A stretch of DNA of 64,000 bases from Balanoglossus misakiensis (GCA_040954595.2 CM082590.2:4030001-4094000), one strand, 5' to 3'. Positions 12,404 through 23,349 are shown, numbered from the stretch's first letter. A program made the numbers and translations. The notes: generated by a model from the sequence alone, not told the origin.

Positions 12404-14028
12404 TCAAATTTGATTTATTTTCTGAACCTTTAAAGGTTTGGGTGTAGTGAAATTAAAAGGCTGTGCCGCCCTTATACCAGCATTGGCTTTCTTAGCCGAC
12501 GTACGGCTCGTTTGACTGAGCAAAACACTGTTCACCCCCTTGGTATATTGGAGGTACGTAGGGTTGGTGTTCGAGCCGTTATGATTCGTCCTCTGCTGGC
12601 AGAAAAAGTTCTCAACGACGTCACTGTTGAGTCGACTCGGGAGTGTAGTCAGCGACTTAGCCGCCCTCTTCTCACAAATCTCGACGACTGCGGTCAGGCA
12701 AAACACAATGTCTTCACGTGTCTCATGTGACATCAGTCTTCTGGCCCTCTTGCTTTTGGTTGTTGTCTCGTCTGCCAACTCGTCTTTCTCCCACGATTTG
12801 AACCAATCTCTTGCCACGAATAACTGCAACAGCCTCCCATCATCACACCCTTTTACTTCCCTGTCGTCATTGAAAAATGACACGATTTGACTGGTGTGGC
12901 GTAAGAATTCGATTGTGCCATTCAGTCGTGCCTGGCTATATCTGGATCGGGAAGACTTTGCTGGAAGCAAACCATTAGGTGGAGCATTTCACTGTCGAGG
13001 ACCTGCTCAGCGAGATGGTTTCGCATTTTTGCGGTCATTCCCGGGAAAATGTGTTCGGTTGTTAACCTGTGGTTGATTCTACACATTTCCGGGTTAACTT
13101 CTGTGTCCCACTTGTAGGCATCGCGCCAGTGTTGCCATTCAATATAAACACCATTCCATCGCAAATGCCTGGGATAGGTATCGCCTTCACCACTCTTCAG
13201 TACACTGTTCCTTAGTCTCTTAATTACATGTTTTGGATCCATACACATTATAACGGTGTCAGAAGGACTGCAGAGGCGGTTCGGGGCGTGCATCTTTTCA
13301 TCAAGTGGGTTGCCGTTGAAATTCATTTTCAGGAAAGAACGATTTGCTGCGGCACCATCGAACATTGCAAAATCAACAGTAAAGCCCCAGTCTGTTAATT
13401 TATCAACAGCTTCCCAAAATAGAACGTAAAGATGATAGGCCTGAACTTGGCGAGTTGGAAAGTGCGCAAATGGGAAGGTGAAACCGGTAAAGCCCGGAAA
13501 TTGAAATTGTAGAGTATGATTCGCAAGTACTCCTTTCTTGTATCCAGCCTTCATCACATCCATACTGTTACATTCGTCTCCGAGGTCTACATCACCAACT
13601 AGTTTACTAATGCCACCTCTGGTGTCAATCTGTAGATCCTCCTGGATGGCCATCTCATCTAGTATGATACCACCCGAGCCTCCAGATGGGAGGATGCTTT
13701 TCTCTGCAGCCGTGTCTTTCATCCACTGAAATATGTCGTCATGAAACCCAGATTTTTGATCGATTATGTTCTTGTACATCTGCAGACGTCTAGGGGAGGG
13801 GAGTAGAAGATGGCCGCTTTTCCTTATGTCTTCATAGCCCTGTGGCGTTCTAAGCCACAAGTGTAGGCCGAATTTTATTACATCTCTATCCCATCTTCTG
13901 CTGGTTGGTTTCACTGTGCTATTTTTAACCATCGACGAAATCAGGCTGACTGCATTTTCTGGCAGGGTTTGCAGCACTTCACACAAACTATCACTTTTCG
14001 TTTCAGTGCTAGTCATCTTGCCAGTATC
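12404..14028 (-). pseudogene. P-element/THAP9-type transposase, frameshifted
   Basis: Two overlapping minus-strand frames make one transposase of the P-element/THAP9 group, which cuts and pastes DNA in the nucleus with an RNase-H-fold core. The upstream frame (14028-12922) carries IILDEMAIQ with the first catalytic Asp, FDGAAANRSF with the second, and CMDPKHVIKRLRN, typical of the GTP-binding insertion. The downstream frame (about 12970-12404) carries VENFFCQQR, whose Glu matches the third catalytic residue. The frame changes between about 12925 and 12970. The upstream frame has no ATG at its edge: TATTGCAG|GATACTGG at 14029-14031 looks like a 3' splice site, so the exon starts at 14028 and the first Met is at 14016. 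No DNA-binding THAP domain exon is visible upstream. It is most likely an inactive or mis-assembled copy. Confidence 0.8.
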
Positions 14029-14496
14029 CTGCAATATGTAGAAAGATTAGGTGTTAAATTATGTTGATGTACATACTATATTAGCACATATAAAACATCG
14101 TGATTTCTCTATGGTAGTGATTTTTCTCGGCGTTTACATATTATGTTCCATCGCCATTTGTCTTTTGTAAATTTACAAATATCATTATGGTTGTAGCGTT
14201 GCCCTCCCCCCCCCCCCCCAAATGCAATAAATAAAATAAAATACGAACATACAACTTTTACTAGTATTATCTCACGGGTTTGTACGGCCGGAATTTATGG
14301 TGAAGACCCATGAACTTGAACTTTGCAGAAGATGCACTTCAAGTTTTTTCGCTCACAAACATAACTTTCAATTTGGGTGAGAATATACATTTTCCTTCCG
14401 TGTGCGGGCGATTTTTCCTGATCTTTTGCGCCGCGGATCACGATATTCAACATGTTTGATATTTTTTTTCCTCGCGAGGAAAATTACTCAAGTCCA

Positions 14497-14570
14497 CCGC
14501 ACACGAGAGAAACTTGCTGAGCAAAATTCCTCGAATGACTTTTTGCTCAGCTTATTTCTCTCGTGTGCGG
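14497..14570. repeat. Hairpin with 30-bp arms
   Basis: Positions 14497-14526 and 14541-14570 are inverted repeats (CCGCACACGAGAGAAA... against ...TTTCTCTCGTGTGCGG) with one small mismatch, around a 14-base loop. It lies about 140 bases upstream of the PIF1-like start codon. A C-run lies at 14209-14219. The region 14040-14496 is otherwise featureless. Confidence 0.75.
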
Positions 14571-14712
14571 CAGCCTTTACCGATTGGCCGCGATCACATG
14601 ATCCGTTGATTACGCAGTTGATCCGTTTCCGATCTCCGTGTCCGATTCCGAGTTTTGAGCATCTATAGTATTTTTAAAGATTTTTGACAAATTCACTGGA
14701 CTCAAGTACACA

Positions 14713-16546
14713 ATGGATGCTATAAACCTCTTGAATTTCGGACACAATATCCTGATAACAGGCCAAGCCGGTACAGGAAAAACTACTCTCGTCAAGAATA
14801 TTCACAACCGTTATTCTGGGAAAAAAAGCATCTACGTGACAGCCTCCACTGGGATAGCAACTTTGCAGTACCCTCGGGCAATGACTGTACATGCTTGGGC
14901 AGGCTTGCGGGTAAGTTTTCATGATTGGTTTCACCAAAGCGTACTCTCGAAAGATTTCATCAAAACTGAACATGACAAAGTCCCAATGATCGCCAATGAT
15001 GTCCACGGATGCGGGGGCCTCTTTGGACAATAAAACCGATGTAAGTGTGAGACTAAAACAAAGGAAAGCGAAGGACACGATTATCTGTATGCTTAAGGGC
15101 GAAGGACAGTAATATCTCCATATTTTAGGGCGAAGGACATCATTATCTCTATACGAAATGGTGAAGAACGGCATCTTTTTACTGAAGGGCGAATTTTGGA
15201 CGAACAAATTCACGTGTATTTCCTCTAAGGCAGTGTTTGTTTAGAACAGCTGTTTCGATTCGTGTAAACGGGACACTCTAGTTAAGATCTTGACAGTGAT
15301 ATCATAAACTCTGATCACATAAATAACCTGGATGTGTACTAACACAAAGTCTCCGGATGACTCATTTATTAGCCAATAACAATCTAGCTTTTATAAACTT
15401 TCCCGCCAAGATGAGCTATATAACATGTCGCTAATTCCTTTTCATTAGTACTTGTTTTGAGACCACTTTGAAGCACTTTCTGGGGATTGACTCTGAATGC
15501 ATCCGGTCTTTCCACTTCTCTCATTTGAGTTGACACACTTTTCTGTAGCATACCAGCTTACGTAGCTATAGTAATGAAGTAGTAATAAAGTAGTTTGAAT
15601 TGATTCGAAGTCTTCGTCTCCGCCATAGACTCTGTATACAAATCCGCAGACCACACAGACAATTCCCCCATGCACAGTTTTTTTTATTTTATTCGTCAAT
15701 TCTATTCCGATGTTCAAGTGGGATAATAAAGTACTACAAAACTATTTTCCTCCGTGGGAATGAGACAATGATGTCCTTCGGCCTAAAATATAGAAATATT
15801 ACTGTCCTTCGCCATTTAGTATAGAGATAATGTTATCCTTCGGCCTTTATTACTGAGATAATGCCGTCCCCTGCTTTCCTTCCTTTTAAGTTAGGTTCGA
15901 TGTGATGTCGACATCTTGTGGTTAACTTTATCCTTTTTCATAATTATTTAAATGAAGGATGGAATATATCTTACGCAAGAATTATGCGAGTTGCTAAACC
16001 CGGATCCCGCTTTTTATGCTGCGAAGAATAGGATTTTGTCCACGAATATACCCATAATTGATGCGATATCGATGGTAAATATGAATATTGAAGCTTGCAC
16101 TAGTTGTATTACGTTTTTATTATAAAGAGTCACAAGCTGCAAATTTTAGATTTTTTATACACCTGCACATGTGTCGGTTTTATGATCATTTATGCATTAT
16201 AAATAATATGCTGTACATAATTCCGCAGATAAGCAAGAAAATATACGAGCAAGTTGATGAAATCTGCAGAAAAATCAGAGGGTCGAGAGATTACTACGGT
16301 GGCATACAAATTGTTGCATGTGGTGACTTCTATCAATTGTCGCCAGTTGCTAACCCACGATATGAAGACAGCGGTGAATTCTGTTTCATGTCGCACCTGT
16401 TCCGTCACCTGCATCATATAAACCTGCAGCAAGTACATCGACAAACAGATCCCCTTATGGTAAAAGCCGTACGAGAAACCGCCATAGGAAGTGTAAGCGA
16501 AGACACAGATAAATTGCTCAGGAGTCTCTCTCCCGTACGAGTCTAA
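14713..16546 (+). CDS. PIF1-like DNA helicase, N-terminal half, three exons
   Basis: Three exons join in phase 0: 14713-14910 (donor CGG|GTAAGT), 15958-16074 (acceptor AAG, donor ATG|GTAAAT) and 16229-16546 (acceptor CCGCAG). The product is about 210 residues. Exon 1 has Walker A GQAGTGKTTL, then VTASTGIAT and TVHAWAGLR. Exon 2 ends IPIIDAISM, the Walker B site. Exon 3 has GDFYQLSPV (motif III) and QVHRQTDPLM (motif IV). PIF1 helicases unwind DNA 5' to 3' and need Asp-Glu in Walker B; here the Glu codon is Ala (GCG). The protein stops at TAA 16544, so motifs V and VI are missing, and no further exon is evident. It could be a decayed mobile-element or cellular copy, or an adapted ATP-binding protein. 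Confidence 0.78.
15040..15890. repeat. Foldback element in the first intron of the PIF1-like gene
   Basis: The left arm (about 15050-15200) and right arm (about 15765-15885) are inverted repeats. Each arm is built from short direct units containing GCGAAGGACA followed by ATTATCTCTAT-like sequence, so in the right arm they read TGTCCTTCG. The spacer (15200-15765) shows no coding signal I trust. The element lies entirely inside the intron and spares both splice sites. Confidence 0.7.
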
Positions 16547-17244
16547 AGATGAAGGCAAGTGAACATACGACCGTAGTTCATATCACCCCCTCCCGTAACT
16601 TAAAAAACACGCAAAAGTGCATTCCAGATAAACCCCAGAAAATTAGTAACATAGTACGAAGGATGGGGAGTAAAATGACCGACATTATTTAGGAGCATTG
16701 GATGGTCGAAATAAATATTTAGCAAAAAAACTTTGCAAAGTAAGCCTAATATTTGACTTGAAGACCCACGTGAGATTGATAAAACCAAATTGTTTACTTG
16801 AGTTTACGTTCGGTGGGCAGATTTTGCAACTAATCTGACTTGTCGCCCGTGTTTTCGTTTTGGTGTACTATATAAATGAAATATCGAAGATAAAATTTAA
16901 ACATGTAACTGTTTTCATTTCCAGGTGATAAACCAAATAAAGGTGATGTTAACTGTCAAAGCTTGATTATTCTAATACCCTTGTTTATGGATTACAGGCA
17001 AAGAAGCATTTACACCTATTCTGATGACATTTCACTGGCTCCCAGTAATGTATATGATCAAGTTCAAGATTTTAAAACTGAAAATCAAACAATATCATAT
17101 ATGCCTTACCTGCTGCGGTACATGTAATATTTAGTATATAGGGCAGACTACTCAACCTTTCCACACAAGAATGAATGGACATCATTCCAATTCTAAACAA
17201 ATATAAAAGACAGATCTGCTGGTGGTGTAGTTGAGTTTCATCTT
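16547..17244. other. No recognisable gene
   Basis: A/T-rich sequence after the PIF1-like stop. I looked for an exon carrying the missing helicase motifs V and VI and did not see one. Confidence 0.45.
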
Positions 17245-17286
17245 GTGGCGATCATCAGACAAGTGTAGTTGTCTGGTGATCGCCAC
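17245..17286. repeat. Hairpin with 18-bp arms
   Basis: GTGGCGATCATCAGACAA (17245-17262) and its near-perfect inverse (17269-17286) flank a 6-base loop. It abuts the start of the tetranucleotide array. Confidence 0.7.
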
Positions 17287-18062
17287 TCTGCATGCATACA
17301 TGGATACATACATACAGACACTGCAGACGTAAAGACATACATATGTAAATGCATACATGCATACATAGATACATAGATACATACATACATACATACATAC
17401 ATACATACATACATACATACATACATACATACATACATACATACATACATACATACATACATACATACATACATACATACATACATACATACATACATAC
17501 ATACATACATACATACATACATACATACATACATACATACATACATACATACATACATACATACATACATACATACATACATACATACATACATACATAC
17601 ATACATACATACATACATACATACATACATACATACATACATACATACATACATACATACATACATACATACATACATACATACATACATACATACATAC
17701 ATACATACATACATACATACATACATACATACATACATACATACATACATACATACATACATACATACATACATACATACATACATACATACATACATAC
17801 ATACATACATACATACATACATACATACATACATACATACATACATACATACATACATACATACATACATACATACATACATACATACATACATACATAC
17901 ATACATACATACATACATACATACATACATACATACATACATACATACATACATACATACATACATACATACATACATACATACATACATACATACATAC
18001 ATACATACATACATACATACATACATACATACATACATACATACATACATACATACATACAT

Positions 18063-18113
<51 letters not shown>

Positions 18114-18116
18114 TAC
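17287..18116. repeat. (ATAC)n then (AGAC)n microsatellite
   Basis: Positions 17377-18064 are an uninterrupted run of 172 ATAC units (688 bases), followed directly by 12 AGAC units at 18065-18112. Positions 17287-17376 are the imperfect edge of the array. Long frames of Met-Tyr-Val-Cys or Ile-His-Thr-Tyr on the two strands are artefacts of the repeat. Confidence 0.98.
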
Positions 18117-18154
18117 ATCATCATGGGCATGGAACATCACCATGGGCAGCTACG

Positions 18155-18640
18155 ATGCCATCAGAGCTTGTCAGTACTTTCCTGCTTCAACAGATCACCA
18201 AAAAACATGTTAACTGCTTCAGCCTTTACATGGAGGACAGCCTCGGAATCATCCAGATTCAGCGTGACAAGTGGAATGTAAAATGAAGAACCGTGTAACT
18301 GCCAGACACCCATGAACAATCAAATCTCGGACATGGCCTGACCGAGTCAGTCATATACTAAGCCATGGTTTCAACACAGGACCTTCAAAACCGGCTTCAA
18401 CAACCACAAAGATTACTTCAAAAACCATGCCAAAAAGAACAACACAGAACTTAGTAAATATATCTGGAAATTAAAGAATGAAAACATAGGACACAAAATC
18501 ACATGAAAACCCCTAAAACAAGCTAGCCCCTACACACCTATTAGCAATAGATTCAATCTATGCCTTTGGGAGAAATATTTTATCATAAGCAAAACGAAAC
18601 AGGCCACCCTTAATAAACTCGTCAGCTAGCACATCGCCAC
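18155..18640 (+). pseudogene. Penelope-like retroelement remnant (RT end plus GIY-YIG region)
   Basis: Two conceptual fragments are visible. Positions 18155-18286 read ELVSTFLLQQ...FSLYMEDSLGIIQ, resembling the reverse transcriptase block around the YxDD motif. Positions 18299-18630 read [40 protein letters not shown] and TLNKLVS, the pattern of the C-terminal GIY-YIG endonuclease region of Penelope-like elements. At least two stops interrupt the second fragment, and the part normally lying between the two blocks is gone. The catalytic Asp pair of the RT motif is degraded to Glu-Asp. It is a dead, internally deleted copy next to the ATAC array. Confidence 0.6.
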
Positions 18641-19213
18641 TCCAGCAAATTCCTCCTAAAGAATTTCATAACCTACCTGATTAATACTACCCGCCCAAAT
18701 CCACTCATTATTCACTGCCTTTCAAAATTAGGCCCATTGGCATACCTATAATCTGTACCTTTTATGAGTGTCTGGACTCGCTCATCAGCAGATTAAACTG
18801 GTTACTGAGTCCAATGACTAATGAAACAACATTGTAGACAACCTGTTTCTGTTTGTATCTCTGATTCCCTACCTACCTATCTATGTCTGTCTGTCAGTCT
18901 GCCTGCCTGCCTACCTGTCGTCTGTCTCTGACTCAGGGAGAGTGATTGACAAAGAGAGGGGAAGGGGGAGGGAGGGAGAAAGAGAGAAAGAGAGCTGTTC
19001 TTTGGATATTGCGCCAACAGGAAGATGTACAGATTGACAAACACATATTGTCCTACTATTATAGTAATAATAATAATAATTATATAATTTATTTACAGAA
19101 TGACAAGCATGGACAAAAGTACAAATAACTATAAATTGAGATCATAGTAAAATGTGAATGGTCCAGAAACTAGTGTAAATCCTGAATGAAGGTTAGCCCC
19201 TTTATAGTACAGG
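18641..19213. repeat. Low-complexity sequence with short microsatellites
   Basis: Tetranucleotide CTGC/CTAC/CTGT repeats lie at about 18868-18925, purine-rich GAGA/GGGA sequence at 18950-18992, and a (TAA)n run at 19064-19080. A minus-strand AATAAA lies at about 19087-19092, 122 bases beyond the stop codon of the minus-strand gene, and could be its polyadenylation signal. Confidence 0.6.
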
Positions 19214-19574
19214 CTACTTCAGGTGCTCATCATTTATGTTGGCATGGGAATTATTAAAGACCCTTTTAACTTTTCTATTTTTATTCTTTGTTATCAGCTT
19301 TTCTATGGTTTTCCAAAAAAGACCCCTGTTATGCATTGCTGTATTGCAACCATGGAGGAATAAAGCATACTGTTGCAAATGCTTTGAAAAGTCATGAAAG
19401 TCCTGCTTCAATAATGGGATAAAATCATGAGACATTCTGAACATATTTGCAGACTGTTGATACTCGATTGTGCTGTTTTGGCCTTTGTTTCGCATGTAAC
19501 TGTGTTGTGCCTGCATAGCCAGTTGAAACAAAAAGGTATGAGTAGTTGCTGACAGTCTATCCACCATGTTGCAA
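19214..19574 (-). CDS. Last coding exon of a minus-strand host gene (function unknown)
   Basis: The open frame begins after a minus-strand 3' splice site (AATTTACAG|TTGCAACATGG) at 19575 and ends at TAG 19214. It encodes about 120 residues, including LSATTHTFLFQLAMQ, HDFIPLLKQDFHDF, HLQQYALFLHGC and LFWKTIEKLITKN. It enters with one base of a split codon, which fits the phase-2 donor of the exon at 24044-24150. The sequence is mixed helical and charged, without a motif I recognise. A minus-strand AATAAA lies about 122 bases downstream. See the entries at 24044, 26977 and 39171 for the rest of the proposed gene. Confidence 0.45.
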
Positions 19575-20085
19575 CTGTAAATTCAAGAAAAAAATACCAA
19601 TTTAAGCCAAAGAGGTACCAGTAATTTCTACAAAATGCAGCTAAGAAGTATAATGAAATGTACATGACTACATGTAAATGTTTTAATTTCAAGCCAAATT
19701 GTCCAACAATGATTTTCAGTAAGTTGAGAATTTACTCCAAACCCAATGTGAAATGTAGTACTTCTTTTGTAGTCATGTTCACCAGCATAAATAAAAAAGA
19801 GTGTTGATTAAAGTAACCAAGAACATTATAAAAGTAAAACTTAACAAAAGTTATGAATGTAAACAAACTCGGGACAATGAATGTAAATATCAAGCATTAA
19901 ACATGAATCAGATGACAAAAAGGGACAAAGTAGGCATCGCGCATGACAAAGTGGCTCTCGTGTTTACATTCATCGTCGCCATGTTGGTTTGCGTTCATAA
20001 CTTCTTTTTCTGACGCTGTTTCGTTAAGAAAATGACACTGATATGCCACAAAAACAATTGTTGATATAATATAATAGCAATAACC

Positions 20086-20219
20086 CCCACCTCAGTCGGG
20101 TATACACTCGATTTGGGTACAATTCGCTCCATAGCACTCGCCTGACGGCTCGCGCTATATGTCTCGAATTGTACCCATATCTCGTGTATACCCGCCTGCG
20201 GCGAGGGTTATTGCTTAAT
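20086..20219. repeat. Foldback element (family F1)
   Basis: The left arm AGCAATAACCCC...GGGTATACACTCGA...GGGTACAATTCG is matched in inverse by CGAATTGTACCC...TCGTGTATACCC...GGGTTATTGCT. The interior is CpG-rich (CTGACGGCTCGCGC). The terminal AGCAATAA plus C-run layout is shared with 23207-23349. The interval 19575-20085 holds no other feature. Confidence 0.8.
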
Positions 20220-20589
20220 TAAAGCCCCAGTATTTCTCGTGTGTATCCATTTTTCATCATCGAAAAATGCCCGTTTTCCTGTACATTCATCATGGAATAC
20301 TACATAATGAAGATGGAAGAAAGGTTTGGGCAACTGTAGCTACGTGCAAGCTGTAAATATTGCACGTAACACTTGAAATGATGCGCGGGTTTGTTTACAA
20401 CGAAAATGTTGTACATGTCGATCAGCAAACGTGCCACTTTGACATTTGATGGTCAGACCATTTTCGGATTTGATCTGGTTCCATCGACTGATTTCTCCCA
20501 TAAAGTTATCTTCCCAAAATTTCGCCGAATTAGTGCGCATTTCTTCGCTGAGTCGCTTGATTTGGGGCGACCAAACCTCTTCCGCATAG

Positions 20590-20640
20590 ATTCACATTTG
20601 AGTGTGCATGCGCACTAGTCACGTGTGTCAACAGAGCCTG
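20590..20640. promoter_or_regulatory. Possible promoter motifs (NRF1-like and E-box)
   Basis: GTGCATGCGCAC at 20602-20613 resembles the NRF1 site GCGCATGCGC, and CACGTG follows at 20620-20625. Such pairs occur at housekeeping promoters. A minus-strand frame (20540-20340) and a plus-strand frame (20391-20618) lie nearby, but neither is family-like, so no transcript can be assigned. Confidence 0.25.
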
Positions 20641-20664
20641 ACTTTCTGTCCGGACAGAAAGTCA
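20639..20664. repeat. Perfect 26-bp palindrome
   Basis: TGACTTTCTGTCC is followed immediately by its exact inverse GGACAGAAAGTCA with no loop. It may be a protein-binding site or a relic of a foldback insertion. Confidence 0.8.
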
Positions 20665-22498
20665 TTCTTCACTCATTATATTGTAAATTGTATGAGTTAA
20701 TGAGCAGAGCTGGGGATGATGACTGTTCGATTCAGTATCAATTATCATCTACTTTTAGAAATTATAGATGCCGTTTCAAACAAAATTTTGGCCCTACGAG
20801 AAATACTGAGGCTTTAATTAATGCACAATTTTTCACTTTTATGATGAGATCACAATACCTGGCCAATTGACCTATGCCCAATTTTTCCAGAAACATTTAA
20901 ATATAATCAAAAACATCAGCCAAATAGCAAAAGTTTGTATCTTTGCTATACCCCCCAAGATTTACCCTTAATGGCAAACTTCACTGCCTTGACCACAGGG
21001 ACACAGAAGTGCATGGCCAATAATTAAAATATGTCACTACGGTGTTTTCCTGTTGAAATATGAAAAATAAAATACCTTATTTTATGGAAAGCAAAACACC
21101 TTTGTCTTTGTGTTTGTCTTGTGACTACCCAGAATGTTTGTTTGCATTGCCTAATGTGATACGCCCTCAGGTACCAGCCTTTGTGACCTATGTAATGCAA
21201 CCACACATTCGTGACAGAGGTTACAAGAGATTTCCCTGAACCCTGTTGGCCCACATGCAAAAGTTATTATACATTATGCTTTTTTGCAATTGGAGTGATC
21301 CAACAGGTGAAAGCTACACATCAGTGAGACTTATGAGTAATCTCATTTACTGTGCATTGATTGGCCGACAAACCCTCATGGTAATTGGCTGATAACAAAT
21401 GAACAAGTAAAGTCCCTCCCACCAAAAAACCAGGTCAGTTCTAGTTGCAAATTCTTTCCCAGGTCTATCTGAGAACAAACAGGTCATTTCCTTCACAAGG
21501 GTACCAAGCAGACATTGCTTTGTTAAGCAAATGAGCATCTTTGTTTCAACGGCAGCCAACATCCTGTATGTAACTGATTCTCATACAAGTGGTTTGTGGG
21601 ATACAGGAAGTTCGGAAGAGTATGCAAAACAGTAGGAACTGACAGACTACCTAGAATCACCATCAGATGCAATGTTTTCCCTTCTCAATATGCCTAAAGT
21701 TTCTGCCGTTTGCTAGCCATCATGCATGAAAACACCCTGCAAACAAATGTATGTCTTTACTTGCAATTTTATATTCCTGAGGTTTTAACCTACATTTTCT
21801 ATGCACACAGGGTACTTCATGAAAGAGTAGATTCTAACAAAAATAAGGCGTTTAGGAATTTGTTAAATGCCTTTATTTAAATACTCCCAGGTTCTAGCAA
21901 AAGTTTTAATGTTCCAATCTGTGTTTATTACAAGTTCCCAGAAATTAATTACCTGGTGATAATTTCAGGTAATATGCTTTCAGATCATCTTAGCAAAATT
22001 AAAATTAATAAATGTATTTCCAAGCAGGAACATTTTTCATCAGGTGTTCATATTTTCAGGCATAGACAATACTTGTAAAGTTTATTATTACACTTCACAT
22101 ATTATGTCGTATTCGTGATTGGCTGAGATGTACTCATGTGACATAGAGAAAAAAGTGATGTAACATGGCAAGAGTTGATAAAGCCCTGTTGATATTGCCC
22201 GCTTGGTTGTTTTGGTGTTCTGCGCGTGACTTGTCGATCAATGGCTTCCTTCACTATCAGTCAACTCTTGCATATATGGCTTCAAAGCGACACATAGGCT
22301 TAACACGTGTTCAACTGGACGATATTTTACTGCAAACGGACAGTAAATACACCAAAATTGCAACCAACTGCACAGTATCCTCAAAACTATCTGAGGTCAA
22401 AGTAGGTATATATATCTACAGTTCTTGGGAGATAAAGACATTTTAGTTCACTGCAATGTACAATGTTCTTCTATGCTGTATGTTCAAATGTTCGGCGT
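20665..22498. other. Intronic or intergenic sequence without a supported gene
   Basis: Several open frames exist on both strands (for example 21347-21562 minus and 22165-22446 plus), but none has a motif, a repeat partner or a splice phase that fits the neighbouring minus-strand exons. TGATTGGCTGAG at about 22117 resembles a CCAAT box. If the minus-strand gene model is right, this is its last intron. Confidence 0.4.
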
Positions 22499-22695
22499 AA
22501 TAAAATTAATACCACAAGTTGCTCAGGCATCATCACGATTTGAAGTCTGCCTTGGGGCTGGTGCTCTCTGACCATATTATTGATGATACCCTTGCCTGAG
22601 GCTCGGGCATCATCAATATTATGGTCAGAGATCACCTTCCCTCTTGAAGGCTTCAAATCGTGATGTTGCCCTCGCTATCATGTGTTATTATTTAA
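22499..22695. repeat. Foldback element (family F2)
   Basis: The left arm (about 22499-22603), with CATCACGATTTGAAG and TCTGACCATATTATTGATGAT, pairs with the right arm (about 22607-22695), with ATCATCAATATTATGGTCAGA and CTTCAAATCGTGATG. The outer right end TTGCCCTCGCTATCATGTGTT has the same layout as the element at 62407-62592. Confidence 0.8.
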
Positions 22696-23206
22696 TTAAT
22701 AAACCTTATATTTCAAACACGTCACTTGCATTTGTCTTCTTTCATCAGTCAAACTTTCACACATGGCTGTCAGAATTTGAGGAGAACCCCACAAAAGTAA
22801 CGATTAAAGAATGATGCAAAAAAAGATTAACACAGATCTTCATCACATTTTAATCAGATTGCCTGGATCTCTAACGTATCATGATCTTTTAAAACTTTGA
22901 TGACCTGTTTTTGTCATGTTAACATTCCTTTTATAATCAAGAGGTGAGCAATTTGGCTCAAACTTTTGAAAAGTCTTTTAATAGTTGGAATAGTTGGGCC
23001 ACACTTTATGAGCACATATGGTGTCTTGATTTTTTATAAATTGACAAGTCAAAATGACAAAAGATAATGCATAAAATGACAGCTGACCAGAGACTTATGG
23101 TTGAAATTTCATCTACTCTGTATGAAGAAAAGAAGGAATTCTTCTGCATGTGGAAGTAAATGATTGTAATTTAAGTATGGGCATGTGTACATGTATGATA
23201 TGTTTA
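22696..23206. other. No recognisable gene
   Basis: A/T-rich sequence between two foldback elements. No motif or credible exon is seen. Confidence 0.45.
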
Positions 23207-23349
23207 AGCAATAAAACACCCCCAGCCATGGTATACCACGAGATTTTGACCAGTTCACGACATATACGCACGAGCGATAACGAGTGCGTATATGGAGTTG
23301 AACTGGTCAAAATCTCGTGGTATACCATGGCTGGGGGTGTTTTATTGCT
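23207..23349. repeat. Foldback element (family F1), nearly perfect arms
   Basis: The arm AGCAATAAAACACCCCCAGC and GGTATACCACGAGATTTTGA at 23207-23254 is repeated in inverse at the right end. The centre is CpG-containing (ACGCACGAGCGATAACGAGTG). It shares AGCAATAA termini with 20086-20219. Confidence 0.88.

Noticed and set aside
14713-16546. Helitron helicase
   Set aside because: No Rep endonuclease domain or Helitron ends are visible, and the gene is split by ordinary introns; a PIF1-like fragment is the safer call.
17182-18281. Frames of about 300 codons on both strands through the ATAC array
   Set aside because: They are translations of a pure tetranucleotide repeat; every frame without a stop is open by construction.
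21163-21260. Minus-strand segment with CNLCHEC suggesting a zinc ribbon or a GSGKS loop
   Set aside because: The two readings lie in different frames, stops follow closely, and the flanking splice sites are weak; chance is likelier.
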